NCBI RefSeq assembly: GCF_039531165.1
Contig: NZ_BAAAPN010000011.1
Span: 1 to 64,000 of the forward strand
Origin: Nostocoides_A vanveenii
GTDB lineage: Bacteria > Actinomycetota > Actinomycetes > Actinomycetales > Dermatophilaceae
DNA length: 64,000 nt
Direction: 5' to 3'
Positions 26,555 to 34,280 of this stretch are shown piece by piece. Below the pieces are notes generated by a model, which did not search any database, had not been told where the DNA came from, and was given only the letters and a program-made list of their open reading frames with translations. Position numbers and translations under genes: made by a program. How positions within the stretch are numbered: position 1 is the first letter of the stretch; each line of letters begins with the position of its first letter.

Positions 26555-27613
26555 ATGCCGTCCACCACTCCTGCCCTTTCCCTCCCGTCCGCCGGTGCGC
26601 CCTTCGAGGCCATCGCTCTCGAGCGTCGCGACCTGCGCGACGACGACATCCTCATCGACATCGCCTATGCCGGCATCTGCCACTCCGATATCCACACCGG
26701 ACGCGATGAGTGGGGTGCCGCGCACTACCCGCTGACTCCCGGCCACGAGATCGCCGGCACCGTCGCCGCCGTCGGCTCCGCGGTGACCCGCCACCAGGTC
26801 GGCGACCGGGTCGGCGTCGGCTGCCTGGTCGACAGTTGCGGGGAATGCGAGTCCTGCAAGGACGCGCAGGAGATGTTCTGCACCAAGCCCGCGGTCGGCA
26901 CCTACAACGCCCAGGGCTATGACGGCGAGTGGACTGCCGGTGGCTACGCCCGTCAGGTCGTCGTCTCCGAACGCTTCGTCGTGCGGATCCCCGAGGCCCT
27001 CGGGCTCGATGAGGCCGCGCCCCTCCTCTGCGCGGGCATCACCACCTACTCACCGCTGAAGCGGTGGGGCGCCGGGCCGGGCCGCACGGTCGCCGTCGTC
27101 GGCGTCGGGGGGCTCGGGCACATGGGTGTCAAGATCGCCGCGGCCATGGGGGCCGAGGTGACCTCGATGTCGCGCAGCGACGCCAAGAAGGACGAGGCGG
27201 CCGCGATGGGAGCAACGCACCACATTGCCACCGGCGATGCCGCGGCGATGAAGGCGGCGCGCCGCTCCTTCGACCTGATCCTGAACACGGTGAGCGCGGA
27301 CCTGGCGATGGACGACTACCTCAGGCTGCTGAAGCCCAATGGGGTGCTGTGCAATGTCGGCCTGCCCGTCGAGCCGCTCTCGGTCACCCCGTTCGGCCTG
27401 ATCGGCGGCAACAAGGTGCTGACCGGGAGCAATATCGGTGGGATTGCCGAGACCCAGGAGATGCTCGACTTCTGCGCCGAGCACGCTCTGGGCGCGACCA
27501 TCGAGACGATCGATGCCTCCGACCCGGCTGCCGTCGACGCGGCGTGGGACCGCGTCGTCGCCGGCGATGTGCGCTACCGCTGCGTCATCGACACCGCGAC
27601 CATCCCCGGCTGA
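26555..27613 (+). CDS. Zinc-dependent NAD(P) alcohol dehydrogenase
   Basis: A 352-residue medium-chain dehydrogenase of the cinnamyl-alcohol type, reducing aldehydes or oxidising primary alcohols. Catalytic zinc ligands are in AGICHSDIHTG and LTPGHEIAGTV. The structural zinc cysteines are spaced C-x2-C-x2-C-x7-C in CGECESCKDAQEMFC. The cofactor fold has VAVVGVGGLGHMGVKIA. The gene stands alone and its physiological substrate is not indicated by neighbours. Confidence 0.93.
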   Translation: MPSTTPALSLPSAGAPFEAIALERRDLRDDDILIDIAYAGICHSDIHTGRDEWGAAHYPLTPGHEIAGTVAAVGSAVTRHQVGDRVGVGCLVDSCGECESCKDAQEMFCTKPAVGTYNAQGYDGEWTAGGYARQVVVSERFVVRIPEALGLDEAAPLLCAGITTYSPLKRWGAGPGRTVAVVGVGGLGHMGVKIAAAMGAEVTSMSRSDAKKDEAAAMGATHHIATGDAAAMKAARRSFDLILNTVSADLAMDDYLRLLKPNGVLCNVGLPVEPLSVTPFGLIGGNKVLTGSNIGGIAETQEMLDFCAEHALGATIETIDASDPAAVDAAWDRVVAGDVRYRCVIDTATIPG

Positions 27614-27883
27614 CCGGCACGACGACTTCCGGACGGGCCGAGGCGACCGGCACCGTACGCCCCCATGCGGCATACGGCGCCGGGCCTCGGCCCCCTCAGG
27701 CGGCGACCAGACGCTCCCGACCGCTTGCTGGTATGCCGTGTGCTCGGCGTGCGTCGTCGTCCTACCGGTGAGCTTGCTCGTCTCGGCGCGTGGGCGCGTC
27801 CCGCCGACGTCACGCCTTTCGCCGGTCGGTCACGGTTCGCCGGGGCAGACCCATGACCGGGGTCACGTGCCTGCCTGGCGCCG
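27614..27883. other. Gap before the broken sensor-kinase pair
   Basis: A 270-base stretch without a recognisable gene, terminator or clear promoter. It presumably holds the promoter of the two genes that follow. Confidence 0.3.
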
Positions 27884-28195
27884 GTGACCAAGCGTGTGGT
27901 TGTGCGGATGGGTCGTGACGGCAGGCCGGCCCCGGTTTCGCGGCCCAGCGAGCACGTCGACCTCGCGATCGACCATCCCCTCGGGCGGCGGATCATCCTG
28001 GCGTTGACCGCCATCCTCTTGCTGGCGACCCTGGCCAGCTTGCTCAAGGGCCGTGGCGCTACAGGTCGAGGATCCGGCGGTCGAACGGCCTTGGGTGACG
28101 GCGGCCTGCGTGGGGTGGCCAGCGCCTTCGGCTTCGTCATGCTCCTGCTCGGCGGTGCCCTGCTCGGGCTGATGGGGCGCTTCCGGGAGCCATGA
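27884..28195 (+). CDS. Small membrane protein upstream of the sensor kinase
   Basis: A 103-residue protein with two hydrophobic segments (RRIILALTAILLLATLASLL and GVASAFGFVMLLLGGALLGL) separated by a Gly/Arg-rich loop. I do not recognise a family. It starts with GTG and overlaps the following kinase gene by four bases (ATGA), so it was probably part of the same signalling unit, perhaps as a sensor or an ABC-permease-like remnant. Confidence 0.55.
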   Translation: MTKRVVVRMGRDGRPAPVSRPSEHVDLAIDHPLGRRIILALTAILLLATLASLLKGRGATGRGSGGRTALGDGGLRGVASAFGFVMLLLGGALLGLMGRFREP

Positions 28196-29082
28196 TCGCT
28201 AGTGCGGTCGTGCTCGCCGCGATCGCTCTGCTCAACCTGCGTCTGCACGAATCGGCGCGGATCATCGCCGGGTCCACCCTCTTGCTGGTGCTCCTCATGC
28301 TCCTCATCACCGGGAGCGGTGCCCTCCGGCACGAGCTGCAAGGAGCCCGGATGGTCGCCCTGAGGCGGGGCAGGCGCTTGGCTGCGGCGAACGCCCAGGT
28401 GCTGGCATCGATGAGCTTCGAGCGCGATCTGGTCCTGGCGCAAGAACGCGCTCGCTCGGCGCGGGAATTGCACGACGGACTCGGGCATCGGCTGACGCTG
28501 ACAGCGATGTCGTTGCAGTTCGCCCTGAAGGCCAAGGACAAGGACGCCGGCCAGGCTTGGGCCGAGGTGGACAACGCGTCCGACACGACGGCCGCCGCGC
28601 GCGAGGTCATCCGGGGCTGGGCGCGCGCCGCTGGCGCATCGGCGGACGCCGTCGGCGCGGCCGTCACCGTCGAGACGATCGCCGACGCATTCCGCGGGGC
28701 GGGGCTGGAGGTGCGCGTGCGGCATACGGGCATGGAGGAGCGGATGCCCGAGCCGGTGGCGGATTTCGTTGCTCGGCTGGTCGAAGAGGCATAGACCAAT
28801 GTCGTGCGGCACGCGCGCGCGACGTGCGCCGAGGTGGACCTGGCTCAAACGGCCGACGAGATCCGGATCACGTTGCGGGACAACGGGATTGGTCAGGCAG
28901 AACCGCACGAGGGGTTCGGGATCCGCTCGCTGCGTGAACGCGCGATGGCCCTCGGCGGCGACTTCGCCAGCGGCGCTGCCCGAAGCGCCCCGCTTGACGA
29001 CCGGGAGGAGCGGCGTGGCGGCTGGCTGGTCACGTCGAGAGTGCAATTTGTGCCCGTCGACAGGGCACCTCAGTCCAGTTGA
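28192..29082 (+). pseudogene. NarL-type sensor histidine kinase broken by an amber codon
   Basis: The 5' part encodes two membrane segments and a HisKA_3 dimerisation domain, with the phospho-acceptor His94 in SARELHDGLGHRLTLTAMSL. The frame then reads LVEEA, stop (TAG, 28792-28794), TNVVRHARATC. In intact kinases this is the N box, normally EALTN..RHA, so the TAG replaces a leucine codon. The same frame continues through DNGIGQAEPHEGFGIRSLRE (G box) to a TGA at 29080-29082. As written the protein lacks its ATP-binding domain. The usual LuxR-type response regulator is absent downstream; a 22-bp tandem repeat array lies there instead. Confidence 0.85.
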
Positions 29083-29083
29083 C

Positions 29084-29157
29084 AGGCCGGTTCAGCCCCG
29101 TCGAGAGGCCGGTTCAGCCCCGTCGAGAGGCCGGTTCAGCCCCGTCGAGAGGCCGGT
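29084..29157. repeat. 22-bp tandem repeat, three copies plus a partial
   Basis: The unit AGGCCGGTTCAGCCCCGTCG (plus AG) is repeated exactly at 29084, 29106 and 29128, with a partial copy from 29150. A degenerate unit (GTCGACAGGGCACCTCAG) precedes it around 29056. There are no spacers between units, so it is not a CRISPR array. A single related copy lies at 7955-7975. It separates the kinase pseudogene from the convergent helicase gene. Confidence 0.9.
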
Positions 29158-29158
29158 G

Positions 29159-30646
29159 TCAGCCGGCCTCGGGCGCTGGCGTGCCGCCGCGGGTGCGGCG
29201 CCGGTTGCGGCGGGGCCGGGTGCTCTCGCCGTCGCGGGGCGAGTCATCGGCGGCCCGGCTGGTCGGGCCCGAGTCGTCCGCTCCGCGGCCGCCCCGCCCG
29301 GTCTCGCCCCGGCCGCTGCCGCGTCCGCTGCGACCCCGGCCGGGGCCCCCGCTCGACTTCTTGCCGGGGCCCTCGATGTCCTCGATGACCTCGGCGTCCA
29401 GCCCGGCGCGCGTTTGAGCGGCGCGGGGGAGGCGGCCCTTGGCGGTGCGGGGGACGGCCAGTTCCTCATAGAGGTGGTCGGAGGAGGAGTAGGTCTCGAC
29501 CGGCTCGGGGATGCCGAGGTCGAGCACCTTGTTGATCAGGCCCCAGCGGGGCATGTCGTCCCAGTCGACGAAGGTCACCGCGACACCGGTGTGCCCGGCG
29601 CGGCCGGTGCGGCCGATGCGGTGGACATAGGTCTTCTCGTCCTCGGGGCACTGGAAGTTGATGACGTGAGTGACATTCTCGACGTCGATGCCGCGGGCTG
29701 CGACATCGGTGGCGACGAGCACATCGACCTTGCCATTGCGGAAGGCGCGCATCGCCTGTTCGCGGGCGCCCTGGCCGAGGTCGCCATGGATGGCGGCCGC
29801 CGCGAAACCACGCTCGGTCAACTCCTCGGTGACCTTCGCCGCGGTGCGCTTGGTGCGGCTGAAGATGATGGTCAGGCCGCGGCCGTCGGCCTGCAGGATC
29901 CGCGAGAGCATCTCGGTCTTGTCCAGCGCGTGGGCGCGGTAGACGAACTGCTCGATCGCCTTGACCGTCGCGCCGTCGTCGCCGTCCTCGTGCATCGCCC
30001 GAATGTGCGTCGGCTGCGTCATATAGCGCCGGGCCAGGGCGACGACAGCGCCCGGCATGGTCGCGGAGAAGAGCATCGTCTGGCGGCCCGCGGGGGTCAG
30101 CGAGAGCAACTTCTCCACGTCTGGCAGGAAGCCGAGGTCGAGCATCTCGTCGGCCTCATCGAGCACCACGATGCGGGCGTGCCCCAGCGTCAGGTGGCCC
30201 TGGTTGGCGAGGTCGAGCAGTCGCCCGGGCGTGCCGACGACGATGTCGACGCCGCGGCGCAGGGCTTCGACCTGAGGCTCGTAGGCCCGCCCGCCATAGA
30301 CGGTCAGCACGCGCACGCCGCGGTCGGCGCCGGCGCGCTCGAGGTCGGCCGCGACCTGGACGGCGAGCTCGCGGGTCGGAGCCACGGCGAGCGCCTGCGG
30401 CATGCCGGGGGCGGGGAGGGCGTCATACGCGCTGTCACCGGGGACGGCGACGCGCTGCAGCATCGGGATGCCGAAGCCGAGCGTCTTGCCGGTGCCGGTC
30501 TTGGCCTGGCCGATGATGTCGTGACCCGAGAGCGCGACCGGCAGGGTCATCGCCTGGATTGGGAAGGGAGCCACGATGCCGTGCTTCGCGAGCGAAGCGA
30601 CGATGTCCGGGTGGACGTCGAAATCGGCAAAAGTCTTCTCTGACAC
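29159..30646 (-). CDS. DEAD-box ATP-dependent RNA helicase
   Basis: A 495-residue RNA helicase acting in RNA turnover or ribosome assembly. Motifs in order: Q motif near FPIQAMTLP, motif I AKTGTGKT (48-55), motif II VVLDEADEMLD, motif III FSATMPG, and motif VI HRIGRTGRAGHTG. The C-terminal tail is basic and rich in Gly/Arg (RGRSGRGSGRGETGRGGRG), as in RNA-binding RGG tails. The GTG at 30646 is chosen because AGGA lies 7-10 bases upstream and the sequence before it is unlike the family. Its stop lies at the edge of the tandem repeat array. Confidence 0.95.
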   Translation of the reverse strand: MSEKTFADFDVHPDIVASLAKHGIVAPFPIQAMTLPVALSGHDIIGQAKTGTGKTLGFGIPMLQRVAVPGDSAYDALPAPGMPQALAVAPTRELAVQVAADLERAGADRGVRVLTVYGGRAYEPQVEALRRGVDIVVGTPGRLLDLANQGHLTLGHARIVVLDEADEMLDLGFLPDVEKLLSLTPAGRQTMLFSATMPGAVVALARRYMTQPTHIRAMHEDGDDGATVKAIEQFVYRAHALDKTEMLSRILQADGRGLTIIFSRTKRTAAKVTEELTERGFAAAAIHGDLGQGAREQAMRAFRNGKVDVLVATDVAARGIDVENVTHVINFQCPEDEKTYVHRIGRTGRAGHTGVAVTFVDWDDMPRWGLINKVLDLGIPEPVETYSSSDHLYEELAVPRTAKGRLPRAAQTRAGLDAEVIEDIEGPGKKSSGGPGRGRSGRGSGRGETGRGGRGADDSGPTSRAADDSPRDGESTRPRRNRRRTRGGTPAPEAG

Positions 30647-30831
30647 GGAAAATCCTCGATCTTTGGGGACATCGCAAGGGATGCCACGGGCGTGGAGCCG
30701 ATCGGAGGTCTTCTTCGGCAGCGAGACTCGCTGCGGCTGCCGGCGACGCGCCGACGTTGTCAGGATTCGTGCCGACCGGGCACCTTCTGTCGGGCCGATT
30801 CTACCGCCCCTCGGGCAGTACGCTTTCGCAC

Positions 30832-31512
30832 GTGCCCTCCGACCCCCTGGACGATCTCGCCTTCCGTGGGGCGGTCGGCGACGTGCTGGCCGTGCTGGCA
30901 TACGGCGAGATCAGCGCGTTCTCACGGCTGGCGACCGATGCCGATCTCGCGCCCACGCTGGCCGGCCGGGAGCAACTGGCGCGCCTGGCGATGACGGCAT
31001 TCGGCAACTATGACCTGCTCGCCGGCCGCCTGCGCGAACTCGGCGTCGATCCCGAGGACGCCGTAGCGCCCTATGTCGCCAGTTTCACTGCCTACCACGA
31101 GCGGACCAGGCCCAGCAATTGGCTCGAAGGCATCGTCAAGGCGTATGTCGGTGACGGGATCGCCACCGACTTCTTCCGCGAGATCGCGGCGTATGTCGAT
31201 CCCACGTCGCGCGCGGTCATCCTCCGTGCGCTCGACGATCAGGTGCGCAGCGACCAACTGCTCGATATCGCTCGCGTGGCGCTGATCGCCGATCCGGTGG
31301 TCAGCGGGCGGCTGGCCCTGTGGGGACGGCGGTTGATGGGGGAGGCCCTGTCCCAGGCTCAGCGGGTGGCCGCGGAACGGGAGTCGCTCGCGTCCTTGCT
31401 CAGCGGCAGATTCGGCGGCCCGGGCTTCGACCTCGCCCAGTTGGGCGAGATGTTCCAGCGGCTGGCCGAACGGCATACGGACCGGATGGCGCGCCTCGGC
31501 CTTTCGGCCTGA
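30832..31512 (+). CDS. Ferritin-like-fold protein
   Basis: A 226-residue, largely helical protein of the actinobacterial ferritin-like group related to the tRNA hydroxylase MiaE. It starts with GTG and has four long helices, for example VGDVLAVLAYGEISAFSRLA and EQLARLAMTAFGNYDLLAGR. The family normally binds a di-iron centre through Glu and His; the ligands cannot be assigned securely by eye here. It is divergent from the DEAD-box gene, an arrangement I believe is common in this order. Function unknown. Confidence 0.75.
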   Translation: MPSDPLDDLAFRGAVGDVLAVLAYGEISAFSRLATDADLAPTLAGREQLARLAMTAFGNYDLLAGRLRELGVDPEDAVAPYVASFTAYHERTRPSNWLEGIVKAYVGDGIATDFFREIAAYVDPTSRAVILRALDDQVRSDQLLDIARVALIADPVVSGRLALWGRRLMGEALSQAQRVAAERESLASLLSGRFGGPGFDLAQLGEMFQRLAERHTDRMARLGLSA

Positions 31513-31547
31513 CCGGGACCCGACGACAGAACCACAAGCAAACGGGC

Positions 31548-31562
31548 GGCCCGAATCGGGCC
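31548..31562. terminator. Possible terminator hairpin between convergent genes
   Basis: GGCCCGA, one base, TCGGGCC, with extra GC pairing outside (GGC on the left and GGCC on the right). It lies between the convergent ferritin-like and GlsB genes. The very short loop means the lowest pairs must open. Confidence 0.4.
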
Positions 31563-31582
31563 GGCCGCTTCGATGCGCAGAG

Positions 31583-31861
31583 TCAGCGGCGGATCTGCCG
31601 GCCGCCCGCGAAGTTGCCATAGGCGACGATCAGGCCCGCGGCGACAGCGATGCTGATCAGCCACGCGAGCCACGGGGCGCCGCCGCTGGCGTTCTTGTAG
31701 TCGAAGACGGTCGACAAGATCAGGGTCGTGATCAGCGACCCGAGGATGCCGATGATGATGGTGACGGCCATGCTGATGTTCTGCTTGCCCGGCAAGGCAA
31801 GACGCGCCAGCGCGCCGATGATGAGGCCACCGATGATGGCGCCGATGATTGCGGTGAGCAC
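31583..31861 (-). CDS. GlsB/YeaQ/YmgE-family stress membrane protein
   Basis: A 92-residue protein with three hydrophobic segments. It begins LTAIIGAIIGGLIIGALARL, the glycine-rich pattern of transglycosylase-associated (GlsB/YeaQ) proteins, then MAVTIIIGILGSLITTLILS. Members are induced in stationary phase or envelope stress; the molecular role is unknown. The start is GTG with AAAGGAG upstream. Confidence 0.9.
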   Translation of the reverse strand: MLTAIIGAIIGGLIIGALARLALPGKQNISMAVTIIIGILGSLITTLILSTVFDYKNASGGAPWLAWLISIAVAAGLIVAYGNFAGGRQIRR

Positions 31862-32033
31862 GTCGCCGCTCCTTTCAGAGGTCGCCGGTCGGGCGACTGG
31901 CGATCCGGACTATCCGGCTCGCTCCAAGAACCAACAATTGCACGCGTAGGTCTATTTCTCCGGCAGGCGGTCCGGGCAACTTTTCGGCGGGTAACCCGGC
32001 CGTCGGCCCTGCCCCACAACGCCAGCGGTCCGA

Positions 32034-32255
32034 TCAGGTGCCGAAACCGACGCGGCCCTTGGCGGACTCACCGATGTCCACATAGCCGATGACGGCGGCC
32101 GGGACGATCACGACCCGCCCGCGGGCATCCTCGAGGCGCAACGCGCCGCCGGAGCTGACGGCCTCGGTGACCGCCTGCTCGACTTCGAGCGCGGTGAGTT
32201 CGGGCTCGATGACGACCTCGCGCGCGACATTCGCGATGCCGATCTTGATTTCCAT
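32034..32255 (-). CDS. DUF3107 family protein
   Basis: A 73-residue protein conserved in actinobacteria, beginning MEIKIGIANVAREVVIEPEL and ending with IGYVDIGESAKGRVGFGT, both characteristic of DUF3107. No biochemical role is established. The open frame extends 20 codons upstream, but the ATG at 32255 gives the family start. A TetR gene lies upstream on the same strand, 123 bases away. Confidence 0.88.
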   Translation of the reverse strand: MEIKIGIANVAREVVIEPELTALEVEQAVTEAVSSGGALRLEDARGRVVIVPAAVIGYVDIGESAKGRVGFGT

Positions 32256-32378
32256 ATGACCTTCTCGGGCTCGGGGGGGCGGAGGCTCCGCTTGTCTTCT
32301 GGTTGGGCAACACACTTTGCCAGGTGGAGATTCCGCCCGGTCCGGGGGTCGTCACCGAGCCTGCGAGTCGGCTCCTGC

Positions 32379-33017
32379 TCAGTCGGCCGACTCGGCGGAG
32401 CGCACCGGCTGACCGCCGACGCCGCGCCAGGCGAGCCGGCCGATGATGCCCACGGCAAGCTCCTTGGGTAGGGCCTGATCCTTCAGCCATGCCCGGGCTG
32501 AGACCTGGCCGAGACCGACCAAGCCCTGGGCGACCAGCCGGGCGACCTCGATCGGCAGCTGGGTGTCGAGGACGATCTGCCGGGCCAGGGCCTCGGTGCA
32601 GGCCTGCAGAGACCAGTCCAGTCGATCGCGCACCGAGGCGACCTCGACCAGATCCGACTCGAAGACGATGCGATAGGCGGAGTCCTCGCGGGCCACGAAA
32701 TCGAAGAAGGCCTCGACAACGGCATACACGCGCTGTTTGTGGTTGTCCGTGCTCCTCAGCGCCGACTCCACGACATCGACGAGCGCCTGCGTGTGCACGT
32801 CGACCACGGCGAGGTAGAGCTCGAGCTTGCCCGGAAAGTGTTGGTAGAGAACGGGCTTGGACACGCCGGCGCGCTCGGCGATGTCTTCCATTCCGGTCGA
32901 GTGGTACCCCTTCTCGACGAAGACTGCCTGCGCGGCTTCCAGGAGTTGGGCTCGACGTTGCATCCGGGGGAGTCGCTGTCCGCGCGTCGTCACCCTCGCA
33001 TCCGCATCGCGCGCCAT
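32379..33017 (-). CDS. TetR/AcrR-family transcriptional regulator
   Basis: A 212-residue repressor-type DNA-binding protein. The N-terminal helix-turn-helix is IAERAGVSKPVLYQHFPGKL, preceded by RRAQLLEAAQAVFVEKGYHS. The rest is the ligand-binding dimerisation domain. It is divergent from the MoeZ-like gene (67 bases between starts) and upstream of DUF3107, so either could be its target. ATG 33017 is used; GTG 33026 in the same frame is an alternative. Confidence 0.92.
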   Translation of the reverse strand: MARDADARVTTRGQRLPRMQRRAQLLEAAQAVFVEKGYHSTGMEDIAERAGVSKPVLYQHFPGKLELYLAVVDVHTQALVDVVESALRSTDNHKQRVYAVVEAFFDFVAREDSAYRIVFESDLVEVASVRDRLDWSLQACTEALARQIVLDTQLPIEVARLVAQGLVGLGQVSARAWLKDQALPKELAVGIIGRLAWRGVGGQPVRSAESAD

Positions 33018-33084
33018 GGAACTCACATTCTCGTTTGTGGGAGCGGGTTAGAGGCGCACGATACCAGCCAGTAAGGTGGACGAG

Positions 33085-34221
33085 ATGTCGAGTGCAGCCG
33101 AGCGTTCCGGTCGCGCGATGACCGGCGAGGAGCGCCGCCGGTATGCCCGCCAACTGCTCCTCCCGGGCTTCGGATCAGCCGGGCAGGACGCGCTGATCGC
33201 CGCCCGGGTGCTCGTCATCGGCGCCGGGGGACTGGGGTCGGTCACCGCCCCGTATCTCGCGGCCGCCGGGGTTGGCACCATCGGCATCGTCGACGACGAC
33301 GTCGTGGACGAGAGCAATCTGCAGCGTCAACTCCTCCACGACACGGCCTCCGTCGGTATGCCGAAGGTCGCGTCCGCGGCCGCCCGACTCCTCGCCCTCA
33401 ACCCACTCGTGCGCGTCGAGACGCACCCGGTGCGCCTCACTGCGGCCAATGCGGTCGAGTTGATCGGCAGCTACGACCTCGTCGTGGACGGTGCGGACAA
33501 TTTCGCGACGCGTTATGTCGTCGCGGATGCGGCGGCATTGACCGGCCGGCCGCACGTGTGGGGGTCGATCTTGCGGTTCGACGGCCAGGTGAGCGTCTGG
33601 TGGCCGCCGCACGGGCCCTGCTATCGGTGCGTCTTTCCGGCCGCGCCCCCTGAGGGCAGCGTCGCGTCGTGCGCGGAGGCCGGGGTGTTCGGCTCGTTGT
33701 GTGCGGCGATCGGTTCGGTGCAGGCGAGCGAGGCCATCAAGCTGCTTTCCGGCCTGGGGGAGCCGCTGATCGGGCGGCTGCTGGTCCACGATGCCCTGGC
33801 GGCAACCTGGTCCACCGTTGCGGTCCGTGCCAACCCGCAGTGCGCGCTGTGCGGTGACCACCGCACGATCACCGCGCCGGTGTCCGCCCCCGAGGTTGTC
33901 GCCGACCAGGCCCGCCCGCGGCTCGATGTCGCGGGCCTGGTCACCGCGCTGACGGACCCCGAGACGCTGCTCGTGGACGTGCGCGAGCCGGCGGAGTGGG
34001 CGACCGGGGTGATCGCCGGGGCGCGCCTGATCGCGCTTGGCGACCTCGCTGCAGCCGGACTGCCCCGCGATCGCCGCCTCGTGCTCTACTGCGCCGCCGG
34101 AGGCCGGTCGGCGCGCGGGGTCGCGACGCTCAGCGACCTCGGCTATCCATCCGTGACCGATCTCGCAGGGGGCATCACCGCCTGGGCCGCAGAGCGGCCA
34201 ATCGTGGCGCCGACAGGCTGA
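33085..34221 (+). CDS. MoeB/ThiF-type adenylyltransferase with rhodanese domain (MoeZ-like)
   Basis: A 378-residue two-domain enzyme. The N-terminal E1-like domain adenylates the C-terminus of a ThiS/MoaD-type sulphur carrier: nucleotide motif VLVIGAGGLGSVTAPYLAAA, and NLQRQLLHDTASVGMPK. Two zinc-binding cysteine pairs are visible (CYRC and CALC). The C-terminal rhodanese domain supplies sulphur through the loop LYCAAGGRSARG with the active cysteine. ATG 33085 follows AAGGTGG at a proper distance and is preferred over GTG 33076. The role is sulphur transfer for molybdopterin, thiamin or thioamino acids; no carrier gene lies in the window. Confidence 0.93.
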   Translation: MSSAAERSGRAMTGEERRRYARQLLLPGFGSAGQDALIAARVLVIGAGGLGSVTAPYLAAAGVGTIGIVDDDVVDESNLQRQLLHDTASVGMPKVASAAARLLALNPLVRVETHPVRLTAANAVELIGSYDLVVDGADNFATRYVVADAAALTGRPHVWGSILRFDGQVSVWWPPHGPCYRCVFPAAPPEGSVASCAEAGVFGSLCAAIGSVQASEAIKLLSGLGEPLIGRLLVHDALAATWSTVAVRANPQCALCGDHRTITAPVSAPEVVADQARPRLDVAGLVTALTDPETLLVDVREPAEWATGVIAGARLIALGDLAAAGLPRDRRLVLYCAAGGRSARGVATLSDLGYPSVTDLAGGITAWAAERPIVAPTG

Positions 34222-34280
34222 GCCGGTCGACAACGTGCCTGGTCGGGCCGCCTGTCGGTGGCCCGTGGTGAAATCGCCGT

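Noticed and set aside
29084..29157. CRISPR array
   Set aside because: The 22-bp units are contiguous with no spacers and no cas genes are nearby.
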